Shown: piece by piece, positions 12,363 to 23,913 of the stretch
Layout: every line of letters starts with the position of its first letter
Position numbering within the stretch: the stretch's first letter is position 1
Source of the DNA: Polysphondylium violaceum
Lineage: Eukaryota; Evosea; Eumycetozoa; Dictyosteliales; Dictyosteliaceae
Direction of reading: 5' to 3'
Length of the DNA stretch: 32,918 nucleotides
Assembly (NCBI GenBank): GCA_000277445.1
Contig: AJWJ01000250.1
Location: 1 to 32,918, forward strand
The notes under the pieces: generated by a model
Database searches by the model: none
What the model was told of the DNA's origin: nothing
The model's input: the letters and a program-made list of their open reading frames with translations, nothing else
Position numbers and translations under genes: made by a program

Positions 12363-14407
12363 CTAAGCCCTTTTTGGACAAGCATACTTTGTGTTGGCAT
12401 TGACACGATAAATGCAATGGCCAGGCTGTGTTGTCGAGGTGATGAAGAACTCGGTGGATGGATCACAGGTGAGATTGATTTCTTGGACTCTATTGCATTC
12501 ATAGTACACAGCTTGAGCAGTGTATTTGAGCAAGAGACCGTTGCTGGTGATCACCGACTCGAGGGCAGTGATGTCGCCGGTTTTGACGGAATATTTGTTT
12601 TGATAGACTTGGCATGATTGGTAGGATGTCGAGTTGCCGCTGACTTGGTTGAAGCTGTCTTGACACACTTTAACTTTACTTCCACAGATTGAGAAATAGA
12701 TATCGAAGCCGCTGCCATCAAATGGGAAATAGGCCTTGTAGGAGCCTTGGTTGGCGAGCGCCAATGGAGAGAGATCATAGTAGGTCGAGTTGTCGTATCC
12801 TCTAAAGATACATGTGGCATTATTGACCACGGGCTCGGACGAGGATCCATCGCTGCCATCGTCAGTACAGGCATACTTGGTTCGAATGTCTATTTGATAA
12901 TGACATCTAACAGCTTCGTTGGCAGAGACAATGGAAAAGTTGGTGGTGGGATCACAGATGAGATTGAGAATGCTGTATCTGTAGGCCGACTTGCCACATG
13001 GATAGGCGTCAGAGGTGTAGTTGAGTACTGCTCTATTGTGAGAAATGGTAACGTTTACTGTGGTAGGCGAACCGGTTTGAATAGACAATGAGCCTCCGAT
13101 AGATTGGCAGGATTGGTACTTAACATTTGGAGTCTCTTCTCTGAATCGTTTGCATACATCAACTTGACCGCAAATAGCGAAATAGTTGTCCCATGGAAGC
13201 CAGTTGCCGCTATTAAGGTCGCCCATGATGGCTGTATAGTGACCATTGTTTGGCAATATCAAGCCAGACAAATCAATGGATCTACCAGATCTGGTATCAT
13301 TGAAAACACATTGACTTGGACAAGCATGTTTTGAATTGGCATTGACTTGGTAGGTGGTCGATTCATTGTGTTGTATGGTATTGGTTGACATGATCTGGAA
13401 ATCAGTGCTAGTATCACAAGAGAGAGAGATCTTGTTTTGTTTGGTAGAGTTTGATTTATAAAGCAAATCGATTCCGGTAGCAGATGCTTCATAGGTCAAA
13501 AGTGATGGTGTGCCTGTTTGAATAGAGTTTGTGTTGTTGTACACTTGACATGATTGATAAGCTGTTGAATTACCACTCAATTGATTATATTGTTGGCATT
13601 TGTCGACGGTAGTGCCACAGACAGAAAACAAGAGATCAAATCTATCGCCATTGGCAGTGAATGGAGTGCTATAGTAGTTGTTCAAATTTGAAAATGCAGC
13701 CAAATTATAACCATATGGACTCTTGTTGGTGCTTGAGAATTTACATTGTTCAACTGGTTTGAGGGTGGTTGGACAAGCATGTCTAGATTTGATGTTTACA
13801 GTGTATTTACATTGGTGTATACTCACATCCACCAATTGAAAATCGGTGCTATTATCACATGTAAATACTAAATCATTTGATCTTTCACATAAAAATTGAT
13901 TACCCTTATAAGATAAAGTAATACCATTTGAATTTTCAACAACGGTTTGTGTAGTTGGCTCACCTACTTGAACAGGAATTGGGAAAGTAGTGCATGCTTG
14001 ATTGTTTGAATTTGCAGAAAACTGATTAAAGCATTCTTGTGTGTATCCACAAACATTGAATAAAAACTATATATAATATTATGGTTAGATATACGTATTA
14101 TATCTTATACTAAGATTTATGTGTGTATCTACTTACGTCTAATTTTAAAAAGCTATAAGAGGCTTTATAAGAACGACCATCTTTCCTGTTGTGCATGTAT
14201 TTTATTATTAATATATGTGTGTATGTCGTGCTATCATTCTTACTCATATACATACAAAGTTAATGGAGATAAATCATAAAAACGGGCATTGTCAAAAGTA
14301 AAGTTACAACTAGATGTTACAAAAGTAGAAGGGGTGGTGCTTGAGCAAACACCGCTAATTAGTGTTGCTAAACAAACAATTAAACAAAGAGATAAGAGTT
14401 GTTTCAT
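12363..14407 (-). CDS. Secreted four-domain MRH protein (MRH gene B)
   Basis: Exons at 14407-14256, 14185-14137 and 14066-12363 (phases 2 and 0) join into 634 residues. The N-terminus MKQLLSLCLIVCLATLISG is a signal peptide, and there is no later membrane segment. Four MRH domains occur at about 36-166, 174-317, 320-467 and 485-631. Domain 3 keeps candidate ligand residues Q385, R430, E451 and Y457. Domains 1 and 4 lack the Glu, and domain 2 lacks Arg and the Cys-x-Tyr. The gene is a tandem paralogue of MRH gene A (224 bp away, same strand): the first domain and intron 1 match, with the flanking 'DLSPLTL' and 'DGRSYK' conserved. Gene B has a second intron (14067-14136) that gene A lacks, and its later domains are in a different order. 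Purine- and GC-richer stretches in 12400-13300 differ slightly from gene A. Confidence 0.85.
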
Positions 14408-15406
14408 CTCTCTTGGGATAAAATAGAAATAAATTGATGAGGAATCACAACCTCTTTGCCTGTAAACAGTTTCACATCGCCTACGTCGCAAATCTCGATA
14501 TGAATTATTCTCGTAAAAATTTTTCATCAAACAAAAAAAAAAATTCCCGTAAAATTTTTTACCAACAAGTAAGGAAATTTCTTGGGTTTTGCCCATAGAG
14601 CTTCAAGTACTGTACCTCCACTATTAGTATTTGTATCCAACACCATTTCATTCAAATAGTCTTGCTCATTATTGTATTAATATGATCTGGCGAACTTGGT
14701 CTTTATATAAAAAGATTGTGTTTGATAGAAAGGTATAAAGACATTGTTGATTTAATCCAAAATATTAGGGGATATAGCTAAAGGTGGGATAGGTATCTCA
14801 TATTACTAGTGCCTCCAAACACTATGTGTTGTAAAGTGGGGGCATTGCCACGAAGCATTGTTGTGTTGGTCAAAAATAAAAAAAAATTTTAATAAATTGG
14901 CGAGTTTTTCATATATAAAAGATATTTTTCCTAAGTTGAGAAAAATTGCCATGTGCATGTTAAATTATTTCTATTTTTTGTACTAATAACAATATTGAGA
15001 ATATTTATCCACTACCCAAAACTAATTTTTTTTAAGTTTACAAACTAGAATATTGTGGAAAAAGAAAAAGAGGATGCATCGAACTTGTGACTAAGAAAAT
15101 CATACAGTTTGTTGATTCCATTGCTTCACCACTCGCATATTTTCATACCACAATAAGTGGACATCGATTTGTACAAGGATATTTTGCAATGTGGTTTTTT
15201 TATGATAACCAAAATATAAACCCCATAGGATAAACTGTATTTTCTTACCTTTATGTTTCTAATCTCCGATCTTTTTTATGAAAAACTCGTCAAAAAAAAA
15301 TATCACAAAAAAATTCTTTTATTTTCTGGGATAGTAATTAAGGCCTAACAAGAAAAAACTCAAAAAAAACCTCCAATCCTTTTTTGCACTCCCCCCTAAC
15401 AATAAG
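14408..15406. promoter_or_regulatory. Shared divergent promoter region with a distant inverted repeat
   Basis: This 1 kb gap separates the minus-strand MRH gene B from the plus-strand MRH gene C, so it should hold both promoters. It is A+T-rich with many A or T runs (for example 14531-14540 and 15292-15320). GGCGAGTTTTTCAT at 14899-14912 and ATGAAAAACTCGTC at 15278-15291 are inverted copies with one mismatch. They could be a shared promoter element in mirror orientation or the ends of a roughly 390-bp MITE-like insertion. No target-site duplication is evident. I see no gene in the region. Confidence 0.4.
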
Positions 15407-16465
15407 ATGTCTCCTTCATCATATAAATCTATAATCCTTATTTTTGGGTTGATTTGTACTTTTGTATTGCCTGTTCAAAGCTATACACCACAATGCATCT
15501 ATAGAGAATACCCAGATAAAGTTTATAATTTTACTCAATTGACCTATGAACCCTTCACAGCAACGATAGATGAGAAAAATACTACTATTTTGTTTTCTAT
15601 TTGTGGGGAGCCAGTACTTTCTTGTAATAATGGTACCGAGGATACTAAAACATACCAATCATGTCTCAAGGACCCAGGGAATAAGCAAAATACTATTATT
15701 GGAACACCATCAACTATTTCAATCTCACCAAGAGGTTCCCAAGGAATTATTATTGGATACAAGTCTGGAATTAGTAACACTACATCAGGAGTATGTGAGA
15801 AATCCATTAATTTAGAAATGATTTGTGCCAACTACACAGACTTTATGTTAGAGTCTGCAACTAGATCTCAAGACGAATGTGAATACACTGTAAAAATTAG
15901 AAGCAGATATGCTTGCCCTAAAAATGCCTCTTATATACCAAGTACCAACACACCAGTAGTCACTCCTTCCCCCACTTCAGAGCAAATACCACATTATCAT
16001 GACTGTGTATTTTATGATATCCAAAATGTTAAATATAATTTATCTGGATTACAACTACAAGGTGATAATGAATATTACAATACAACTTTTGAAATTAGGG
16101 AAGCAGGTCTTTATCAACGTTTTAGTTTACTGTATTCAATTTGCCCTCAACCACTTAAAATTTGTGATAAAATGGTAGATATATATTCGCCAACTGGCTC
16201 TCAAGCATGCCATGTGTTTAGAAAAAATGCCCACCCTATTGGAAAGCCAGAACTCCATTCCTTTTCTGTCCAAGAATGGATTTTTATATTAACATATATG
16301 TCGAAAACTGTGGATGAAGACCATACAGGATGTAATTATAAACTTGAACTTAGACTTCGTTGCGACTATGGCACTAATTTCCATATCATGTCATCTAAAG
16401 TAGTATCTCAATGTCTTTATCAAATAGATGCCAACACCAGACATGCATGCCCCGTTCGTTATTAA
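15407..16465 (+). CDS. Secreted two-domain MRH protein (MRH gene C)
   Basis: This intronless frame of 352 residues starts with a signal peptide (hydrophobic core IILIFGLICTFVLPVQS). Two MRH-type domains follow at about 30-171 and 200-349. Both end in the family signature C-x-Y...(Y/H)ACP and share the ICG or ICP, YQSC or SQAC, and C-x(n)-L-x-C cysteine framework. A Pro/Ser/Thr linker (about 172-198) joins them. Domain 1 keeps the YQSC glutamine, but both domains lack the full Gln/Arg/Glu/Tyr ligand set (Lys replaces Arg in domain 1), so mannose-6-phosphate binding is unlikely. It stands head-to-head with MRH gene B across a 1 kb gap and is the most divergent member of the cluster. No membrane segment is seen, so it is probably secreted or lumenal. 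Confidence 0.82.
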   Translation: MSPSSYKSIILIFGLICTFVLPVQSYTPQCIYREYPDKVYNFTQLTYEPFTATIDEKNTTILFSICGEPVLSCNNGTEDTKTYQSCLKDPGNKQNTIIGTPSTISISPRGSQGIIIGYKSGISNTTSGVCEKSINLEMICANYTDFMLESATRSQDECEYTVKIRSRYACPKNASYIPSTNTPVVTPSPTSEQIPHYHDCVFYDIQNVKYNLSGLQLQGDNEYYNTTFEIREAGLYQRFSLLYSICPQPLKICDKMVDIYSPTGSQACHVFRKNAHPIGKPELHSFSVQEWIFILTYMSKTVDEDHTGCNYKLELRLRCDYGTNFHIMSSKVVSQCLYQIDANTRHACPVRY

Positions 16466-16716
16466 ACACCACCAATTATATAAAGTCTATTCTATTTATT
16501 CAAATGTAAAAATAATATAATACAATTTGAATAAATCATTCACCAATGAAATCATAACAATCATTATTTATTCTTTAATATTTAAAGATATTATCTATCT
16601 ATTACTTAATTGGCCTGAGGAATGGTAGTTGGTTTCAACCAAAGCAAATCTACAGATATCATATTGATAAATAAATTATTTTTTCTTTTTTCAATTAATA
16701 CTACACCACCATTATT
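16466..16716. other. Convergent 3' spacer
   Basis: These 251 bp of A+T-rich sequence lie between two convergent stops and hold the 3' ends of MRH gene C and the Hep59-like gene. There is no open frame of note. Confidence 0.6.
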
Positions 16717-17810
16717 TTAATGTCTAAATCGCTTTTTAAAATTCTCCATTGTCTCTTCGTCTGTCGCTTTCTCTGGATTCTTATGTTTTTTATTTTGAAG
16801 AACTATATATTAAATTATTACTATTAATATAAATACATATGAAACAGTATTAATAAAGTTTCATTGATACATACATCTATTGTAATTTTGGTTAAAGTTG
16901 TGATCATTTTTTTTTCCAAAATCTTTTGGTAGGTTATTATTTTCCAATACTTGTCTAGCTTTCTCTGTTTCTATAATATTTTTCACCTTGAATTTATTTG
17001 GAAGAGGAACCTCTGCAATACCTGTAACCCAATTGGTTTTTTGCTCATCTGGTGAAACTGTGTTGTTTGTCGGTTTAAGATGATCAGGAATATCATATAA
17101 TGAATTTTTAAGTTTTTCTTTTTCACTATAATGACCACCATCAACCTGTCCTTCAACAGCATCATTATTATCCTGATTCTTATTATTATTAATATCATTA
17201 TCGTCATCCTTCTTTTGATCATTACTAATTGACGAAATCGATTGTAAGCCTATTTTTCCCATCTCTGCTAGGGTTGGTTTTTTCATTTTTTCAGATAAAT
17301 ACTTTTCTCTATTAATAATGGTGTTGGTTTGGTTGCATGTTAATACCGCTTCTGATAGAAGCTATAGCTATAGCTGATGTAATGATATACTTACAAATGA
17401 ACATTCACTTCTTGTTTTTCTTGATGCACTATAAAAGAATCATCTAGTTTACTTTCAATCTCTCTAAAGCTTTGTTTTACATGAGGAGATGATTCGGCAA
17501 GGACACCAACACTGATACCTTTATCCTTGCCTCTCATCTTTTGTTTTTCTTTGGTTATTTCTATCAATGTTTGTAAATCTATAGTTTCTTCTTTTCCATC
17601 ACCAGTTTTTATCGCTATTGCCGAGTCTGACTCTGCCGTCAATGATTCATCGTCGTCTGTCTTTTTTCTGTATCTTTTATTTGATGGTTTTTTATTGAAT
17701 TTTAAAACAGGTTTATCTATTACTGTACTGGTAGTTGATTTATCTTCATCATCATCATCTTTATTATTTGTATCCTTTTCTCCTACACTTTTATTTATCT
17801 CGTCTGACAT
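16717..17810 (-). CDS. Hep59/C9orf78/TLS1-family spliceosome-associated protein
   Basis: Exons at 17810-17395, 17308-16875 and 16802-16717 join in frame (phases 2 and 1) into 311 residues, close to human C9orf78 (about 290). Family landmarks are visible in order: 'RYRKKTDDDES' near the N-terminus, 'IDLQTL...MRGKDKG' (about 97-117), 'FREIESKLDD' (compare human 'MKYIETELKK'), 'EKYLSEKMKKPTLAEMGKIG' across the first splice, 'SLYDIPDHLKP', 'GIAEVPLPNKFKVKNIIETEKA', then 'NYNRF' across the second splice and a final 'ENFKKRFRH'. The second join is supported because human C9orf78 also has 'NRF' there. An Asp/Asn run interrupts the middle. The family associates with the late spliceosome (Brr2/SNRNP200 in humans; Tls1 in fission yeast), so a nuclear splicing role is expected. 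It lies 112 bp downstream of mrfA on the same strand. Confidence 0.88.
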
Positions 17811-17922
17811 ATTTTTGCAAATGAAAAAAAATCAAAAATAATCAAAAAAAATCAAAAAAATTAAAAAAATAGATTTGTTTGGAAAATAAATACACATCGA
17901 CAAATCAATAATTGATTTAGAT

Positions 17923-20900
17923 TTATTGTACTTTTGAAGCATGTTTTTCAATGGGTGGTGGAATATTTGTACTGGTAGTAGTGGTTGTGGTGGTAGTGGT
18001 TGATGATGTAAATGTTTTTGAAGTATCTGGGGTACTACCAATTTTACTGCCAAGACTAGTAGTGCTTTTAGTAGTTTTCTTTTTTCTTTGATTACCATTT
18101 TTAGTGCCGAAATTGTGAACGATATCTTTGAGTGGCAATTCTTGGAGTGATTTGTGATTGTTTGCAGATGATTTTCTAAATTCTTTACTGATATCAACAC
18201 CATGACGTATTTTTGGACCGGTGCCATCATGATTGTCGATAATAATAATTTCGTCATCAGAGTCATAGAGAACATCGGGTGATTGGGTTTTATAGAGAGG
18301 AGGGTTTTCGTCGTCACTGGTAGTGGCTTTGTTTTTTCTATTCTTTTTCGAACGATTATAGTCGTTTCTAAAGTTGACGACATGATCAGAGAGACGATTG
18401 TATCCATCAGCTTGCATGAGCTTCATTCTTTCACGGAGATAACGCTTTTTGGATTCTGTGTTTCTTTGTCTAAAGAATCCAATCAATAGACAAATGAGAA
18501 TACCAGAGATTGCAAATACTGGTATAATAATAATGGCTGCGATTTTGGGGACATAGAATATGATCAAAAATACATAAGTGGTTCCAACAATGGTGGCAAT
18601 AAAATTGGCCAAACCACTCATCCACTTGACACGAGAGGGCGAGAATAAAAAGAATGAACCAACAATCCAAAATATCGGTATAAAAAAGCCAAATATAAAC
18701 ATGGTCCAGGCGGGACCCAAACCCATAAGACTACAATACACACAAGACTCGTCGGGATTGATGTGGTTTGTTTGTTCTGAATGCATAAATGAGACCAAGT
18801 CTTGCATTTTTGTCAATAGGACATGCTGATCACGTTTGCCTTCAATTTTTACACGATTGATTTCTTTGTCCATTTCAATGATGTGGTGTTGCTCCTTCTC
18901 CAATGTTCTACCAATTTGTTGGGTGGCACCAATGTTTTCTAAGAGCAATACTCTATCATTTACAACCAAAAGATTTGGGATGGTTGAGCCATCTTGTAGC
19001 TTGACTTCACCGGCAACTTTAACTGCATTTGGGATGACACTCTTTACCTCTTGAGCTAAAAAACCTTTTTCCTTTACGACATTTGAATTTCTGCCGACAC
19101 TATCAACGCCAACATTACCATCATCATAGCCGTGCATTTTTTTTCTATCATATTCATAGATTTTCAATTTGTTGATCTTTTCCCAATGATCAGACTTATC
19201 CTTTTGAATATTGGTCTTGATTCTTTGATCTGATGGTTTAAAAAGCTCACCAGTAATTAAAACATTACCATTGACTGCCAATGCTTGAGAGGGTGTTGTA
19301 GTGTTGATACCAACTTTTCTCTCTGTATAGATAATATCATCTGCATATGGATTCTTTCTCCATGATTTACGAGGATTTGTATACTTTGGCTCTTCAGTGG
19401 GTGGAGGTTCAGGTAAAACAATTGGGACACTAACTAAATTTGATTGATCCAATATTTGGTTTAAATTATTTGGGTTTTGTGGTATTAATGGATATGTGGT
19501 AATTTGTTGTTGTTGTTGTTGTTGAATATGTTGATCTTGAAATAAATTATTTGACTGATCAATTTGAAGATTAAAATTTGTACTATTATTATTATCTTGA
19601 TTAAAAATTGAATTATCCCAATTTGTATGAAAAATTCCATTGTTTGATAATAAATTATTATTACTATTATTATTTTCACCTAGAGATGTTGTAGATGATG
19701 ATCTTAGTCCTGTTATTTTATCAGCACTATTGTTATTATTATTATTATTTTGATCTGTATTATAAAGAATTTGAATTTGGTGTTGTTGATTATTATGTTG
19801 ATAATCATCGCTTGAATCTGAAAATAAATTATTTTGATTTTGATTTGGTGCACCTTGATGTTGTTGATGTTCAAAACTATTATTGTTATTATGTGAACCA
19901 CTACTATTGTTGCCATTACTATTATTGTTATTATTATTACTATTTTTACCATTATTTGGTGATGAAGATGAATCTTTTTTACTTGATTTATCATGATTTA
20001 AGAATCTACCTGGATTTTGACCTCTAACAATCATTGGTGGTGATATTTTGGATTGTAAAGGGAAAAATTGAGCAGAGGAAGATAAAACTGGACTTGTAAA
20101 TTGAAAAGCAGCGTTTTGTTGTGGAGGTGGTGGTTGATAATTTGGATCAATGACTGCATTTAATGTTAGCACAACTCTAAAGAATTGTTGATTTGGATTT
20201 GGTTGATCAGGATTCACTCTGGCATTGTTTGCTGTTGCAGAGCCAAATTGTAATCTACTCCAATTACCTTTACCTTTGCTAACTGAACATGGCTCAACTG
20301 GTAGTCTACCTTCTTTTTTACCAGAGGGACCACCTAAATGATGAATTGGTACTCTTTCCGTTGAATCATTTGGACATACAATGGTTGAAGAGTTTGGAAA
20401 CTTTAAAACATATAGCGTAAAATATAAACCACTTATTTCTGAAACCAAATTTTCTTGATTATTTACATATAAAACATTTGAACTTTCATTATTTGACCAA
20501 TGTTCTAAACTTCCCATCACCTCGCAATCAACTTGAAATCTATTTTGTCTATAAAGAATCCAAGCTGCATCTAATTCTGAATATTGAATATTTTTATCTG
20601 TTCTTTTTACTTTAAAATCATATGTTCCACCTCTATAATAATACAAAATAATGTTAGAATAATCAATCAGCCGATGTATAAAAAAAGAAAAACTTACAAA
20701 TTATTCTTTTGACTATCAAATAAATAATAGGCATTTGTTGGTGGAATATAAGTTTCCCATTCATCTCTTTGAACTGCTTGTTCATAGGCTCTTTTTAATG
20801 ATTTTTTACTTAATGATGAGGCATTGTTGGGGCTTCCCGAAACTAAAGGTGACATGGGAGATAATGATGAAAAATTCGAAGATGATGGTGATTGTAAAGG

Positions 20901-21874
20901 TGATATTGGTGCGGGCGATGAAGCTGGAATAGATGATAATGATGGAGGTGGTGAAGGTGATGAAACATCACTACTCGGTGTAATTATATGTTGTCCATTG
21001 GATGTAGTGGTTGTTGTGGTTGTAGTTAATGATAAACCATAGGAATCTGTAGGGTGTTGTTGTGGTTGTTGTTGATGGTGATGATGTTGTGGTTGTTGCT
21101 GATGATGTTGATTTGAAAAATCTGAATTAAAATCTTGTGATGATTTTGTTGGATCAAAGAGATTATTAAATAGGGATTCATATGAAAAAGATAAGTTTGT
21201 ATTGTTTATATTATTTTGTTGTTGGTTTGTAAAATTTGCAGAATTATTTATCACTTGATTTATATTCATACTACTTGAAGTACTAAGTATATTACCATTG
21301 TTGGGTTGATTAACATTTATTATATTTGGTGTGTTTGGTGTATTTGGTGATCCAAAGGTCATGCCCAATGGTGAACTACCCATTAATATAGAATTTTTCA
21401 TTGTTGGATCGTGCATATTTGATCTTTTATATATTTTAGTGTTTATATATTGATTATTATGATTATTATGATTATTTGTGTTTATATAAGATTTAAAAGG
21501 TTTTTGAAATTCTGATGATGAGGCGTTATTATTATGTGTAGAATTGTATTCTGTTGGTATTGCAAACTGTTGTTGTTGTTGGATAAATGTAGTTTCAGGA
21601 GACTTCCTACTATCGCTTATATTATTTGTAATATTACTATTGGGAGTTGAAAATGGATTTGATGGGATGGGTGCAGAAAAGTTGTTATTTACACTACCAC
21701 CACTATTTATATAAGAATGATTTTGATTTTGATTTTGATTTTGGTTAGAGTAATGATTTATATTATTAATATCGGTAGTACTACTGTTATTACTGTTATT
21801 ACTATTATAACCTAGTATATTGCTAATAGTATTTTGACAATTTTTATTATTATTTAAAACTAAATTATTATTGC

Positions 21875-21916
<42 letters not shown>

Positions 21917-22148
21917 TGATGTTAACAGTGTTATTGTTGTGATGTGTGGTTATATGATGATTGTGGTGTGATGGGTGAGGAAAGATATTGTGGTGAGAAT
22001 TGGTGGTGTTCTCCAACAAATGATTATTACTAGCTCTGTTGTTTAAGTTATTATTGTTGTTAATAATGTCGTTTGTTGTTAAAGATGTTTTATTATTATT
22101 AATGTTGCTGTTGATTGATATCGATCCATTTCGATTGTTAATTGTCAT
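17923..22148 (-). CDS. mrfA: MrfA, membrane-tethered self-cleaving NDT80-type transcription factor
   Basis: Exon 1 is 22148-20698 and exon 2 is 20632-17923 (GTAAGT...TAG, phase 2), giving 1386 residues. Residues 1 to about 440 are Asn-, Gln-, His- and Ser/Pro-rich. The NDT80/PhoG-like DNA-binding domain spans about 455-692 and ends in the hallmark 'SPPMIVRGQNPGRF'. After another Asn/Gln-rich stretch comes the intramolecular chaperone autoprocessing domain (about 918-1060): 'KVGINTTTPSQALAVNG', then 'FKPSDQRIKTN' with the candidate Ser951/Lys956 catalytic dyad, then 'KGFLAQEVKSVIPNAVK'. A coiled coil (about 1045-1090) precedes three hydrophobic segments at about 1123-1147, 1157-1179 and 1181-1204, and then a basic, Thr/Ser-rich tail. 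Animal MYRF trimerises at the ER, cleaves itself and releases the DNA-binding part to the nucleus; Dictyostelium MrfA drives prestalk gene expression. An AATAAA overlaps the stop (17922-17927, minus strand). The ATG at 22148 is the first in frame. Confidence 0.93.
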
Positions 22149-23913
22149 TTTCTTTTCTCTCAAAAAACTCTCTACTTCGCCCCCCAATTTTAGCGTTAGA
22201 ACCCTAGAAAATAATTTTTTTAAAAAAAAATTAATAAAAATTCATTTTTGGTCCAAAAATATATAACCTTCCTTAAAAAGGATGAAGCGTTGGAAAAAAT
22301 CTATAAAAATGTCGCAAAGTTTTTTCTTTTTTTTGAATTGAAAAATACGAAATGAAGTGTTGAGTGTGTTAAATTAAAAAAAAAAAATTATATTTTTATA
22401 ACGTAAGAGTGGGACCACCCCCCCATCATTCACTGCATCCAACAAGGATCACCCTTTTAGCACACGATCTCTCTTCTACTACTAAAGGTCACATGTTTAA
22501 GCACTTAAACACACCAACCAACGTGGTCAGTATTTTATTGTAGTTGTGCTTTTTCAGACAAACCATATTGTTTTAGAACATTGATTATTATTGTGCATTG
22601 GTTATGTTTTATGATGAATGGAAAAAAAGGTCTGCATTTCAAGATGAGAAGCCTTGAAAAACAGAGAATCGATGTGTGGTTCTAAATAAAGATTTCTTTT
22701 TTTGAAAAATTTGCATATTACAAAACCATGCGCATATTTGTGATAGAAAAAAAAAAAATAAAAAAAAATTAAAAAAAACACATCATCCTCACATTGATTG
22801 TGTATGATTTATGATGATGAATGTATGGTGGATTTCTAAATCCAGAGCCAGTCACCATAATGGTGCACCAATCAACCTATGATACGATTGCAATTGACAA
22901 TAAATGGAGTAATTATAATTATAAAAATAAAACTTACTTTTGATATAATCCACTGTAATAATAGTTGCTTGGAAAAAGAATAAGGTATAGAGATAATTAA
23001 AAACCAATGTTTTTAAAAATATTGAAAATACGTATTTAGGAACACAATAGGGTGTTTTGTTTTTTAAAAAAACAAAACAATTATATTATATTTAATACTT
23101 AAATGGTGTGACACACAGTCTATTTTAGTTATTAAGGTAAGGTGAGAGGATCCAAATTCCGAATTTGTGTGGTGATGGAGGTGGTGAATAAAAAAAACAA
23201 GTAATGGGGGGGTATAGGAGAGTGTGTGGTGGAGTGAGTGTGAGTGTGGGAGGTGAACGCTAAAGTTAGGATTGATGATGGTCGAATGTAGAAACATATA
23301 AAAAATAAATAAAAAAAAAGTATAATATTTGAGTTTCTTTATAAAGAAAAAAAAAAAAATCAAACCAGTTTAAATATAGAATATAGAATTCTAAATTTAT
23401 TTTTATTATTATAAATGATTGAAATATTCTGTCAAAATTCCCCCTTGTATACTCACTCAACACCCCTTAATATTCCCAAAAAAAATCACATACAAATTAT
23501 CAATTTTATATTTTATCAAAAAAAAACAAACAAAAAAACACCAAAAAAACATAACATTCTTTTCACACCACTCAATAGAAAGGTTTTTCTCATTTTGGTT
23601 GACACTTGTAAATTGATTAAATTAGTGGGGTATGTATTGTTTATTAAGATTTAAATTTGGAATTCCATTACTAAAATGTGATTTTTTAATTTCAAAAAAC
23701 AGAGGATTTCAATTGGATGGTTGACAGGTATCTCCATATTAGTTTTTTGGGATAATCATCATAATCATCATCAGCATCATCATCAGACTCAATATACACA
23801 CACTAGTGTTTATTTGTGAGTGTGGTAAAAGTCATTCCATGATGTGGGGGTTAGAACTCGAATACTATTACCGACTTTTTTGAGTAGACAGAAATTATTT
23901 CTGGTTAGAGATT

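Noticed and set aside
12339-13334. Plus-strand open frames opposite MRH gene B
   Set aside because: They are antisense shadows of the less A+T-rich part of a real coding region.
17832-18407. Minus-strand open frame of 191 codons overlapping the end of mrfA
   Set aside because: It is a shifted-frame shadow of the mrfA C-terminal coding region, which has clear family features in its own frame.
22149-22187. N-terminal extension of MrfA from a TTG
   Set aside because: Nuclear genes rarely start at TTG, and the ATG at 22148 follows in frame. The extra residues have no recognisable role.
23064-23654. Small open frames on both strands in the 3.4 kb spacer
   Set aside because: They are low-complexity Phe/Ile/Lys/His products expected by chance in A+T-rich DNA, with no splice or family support.
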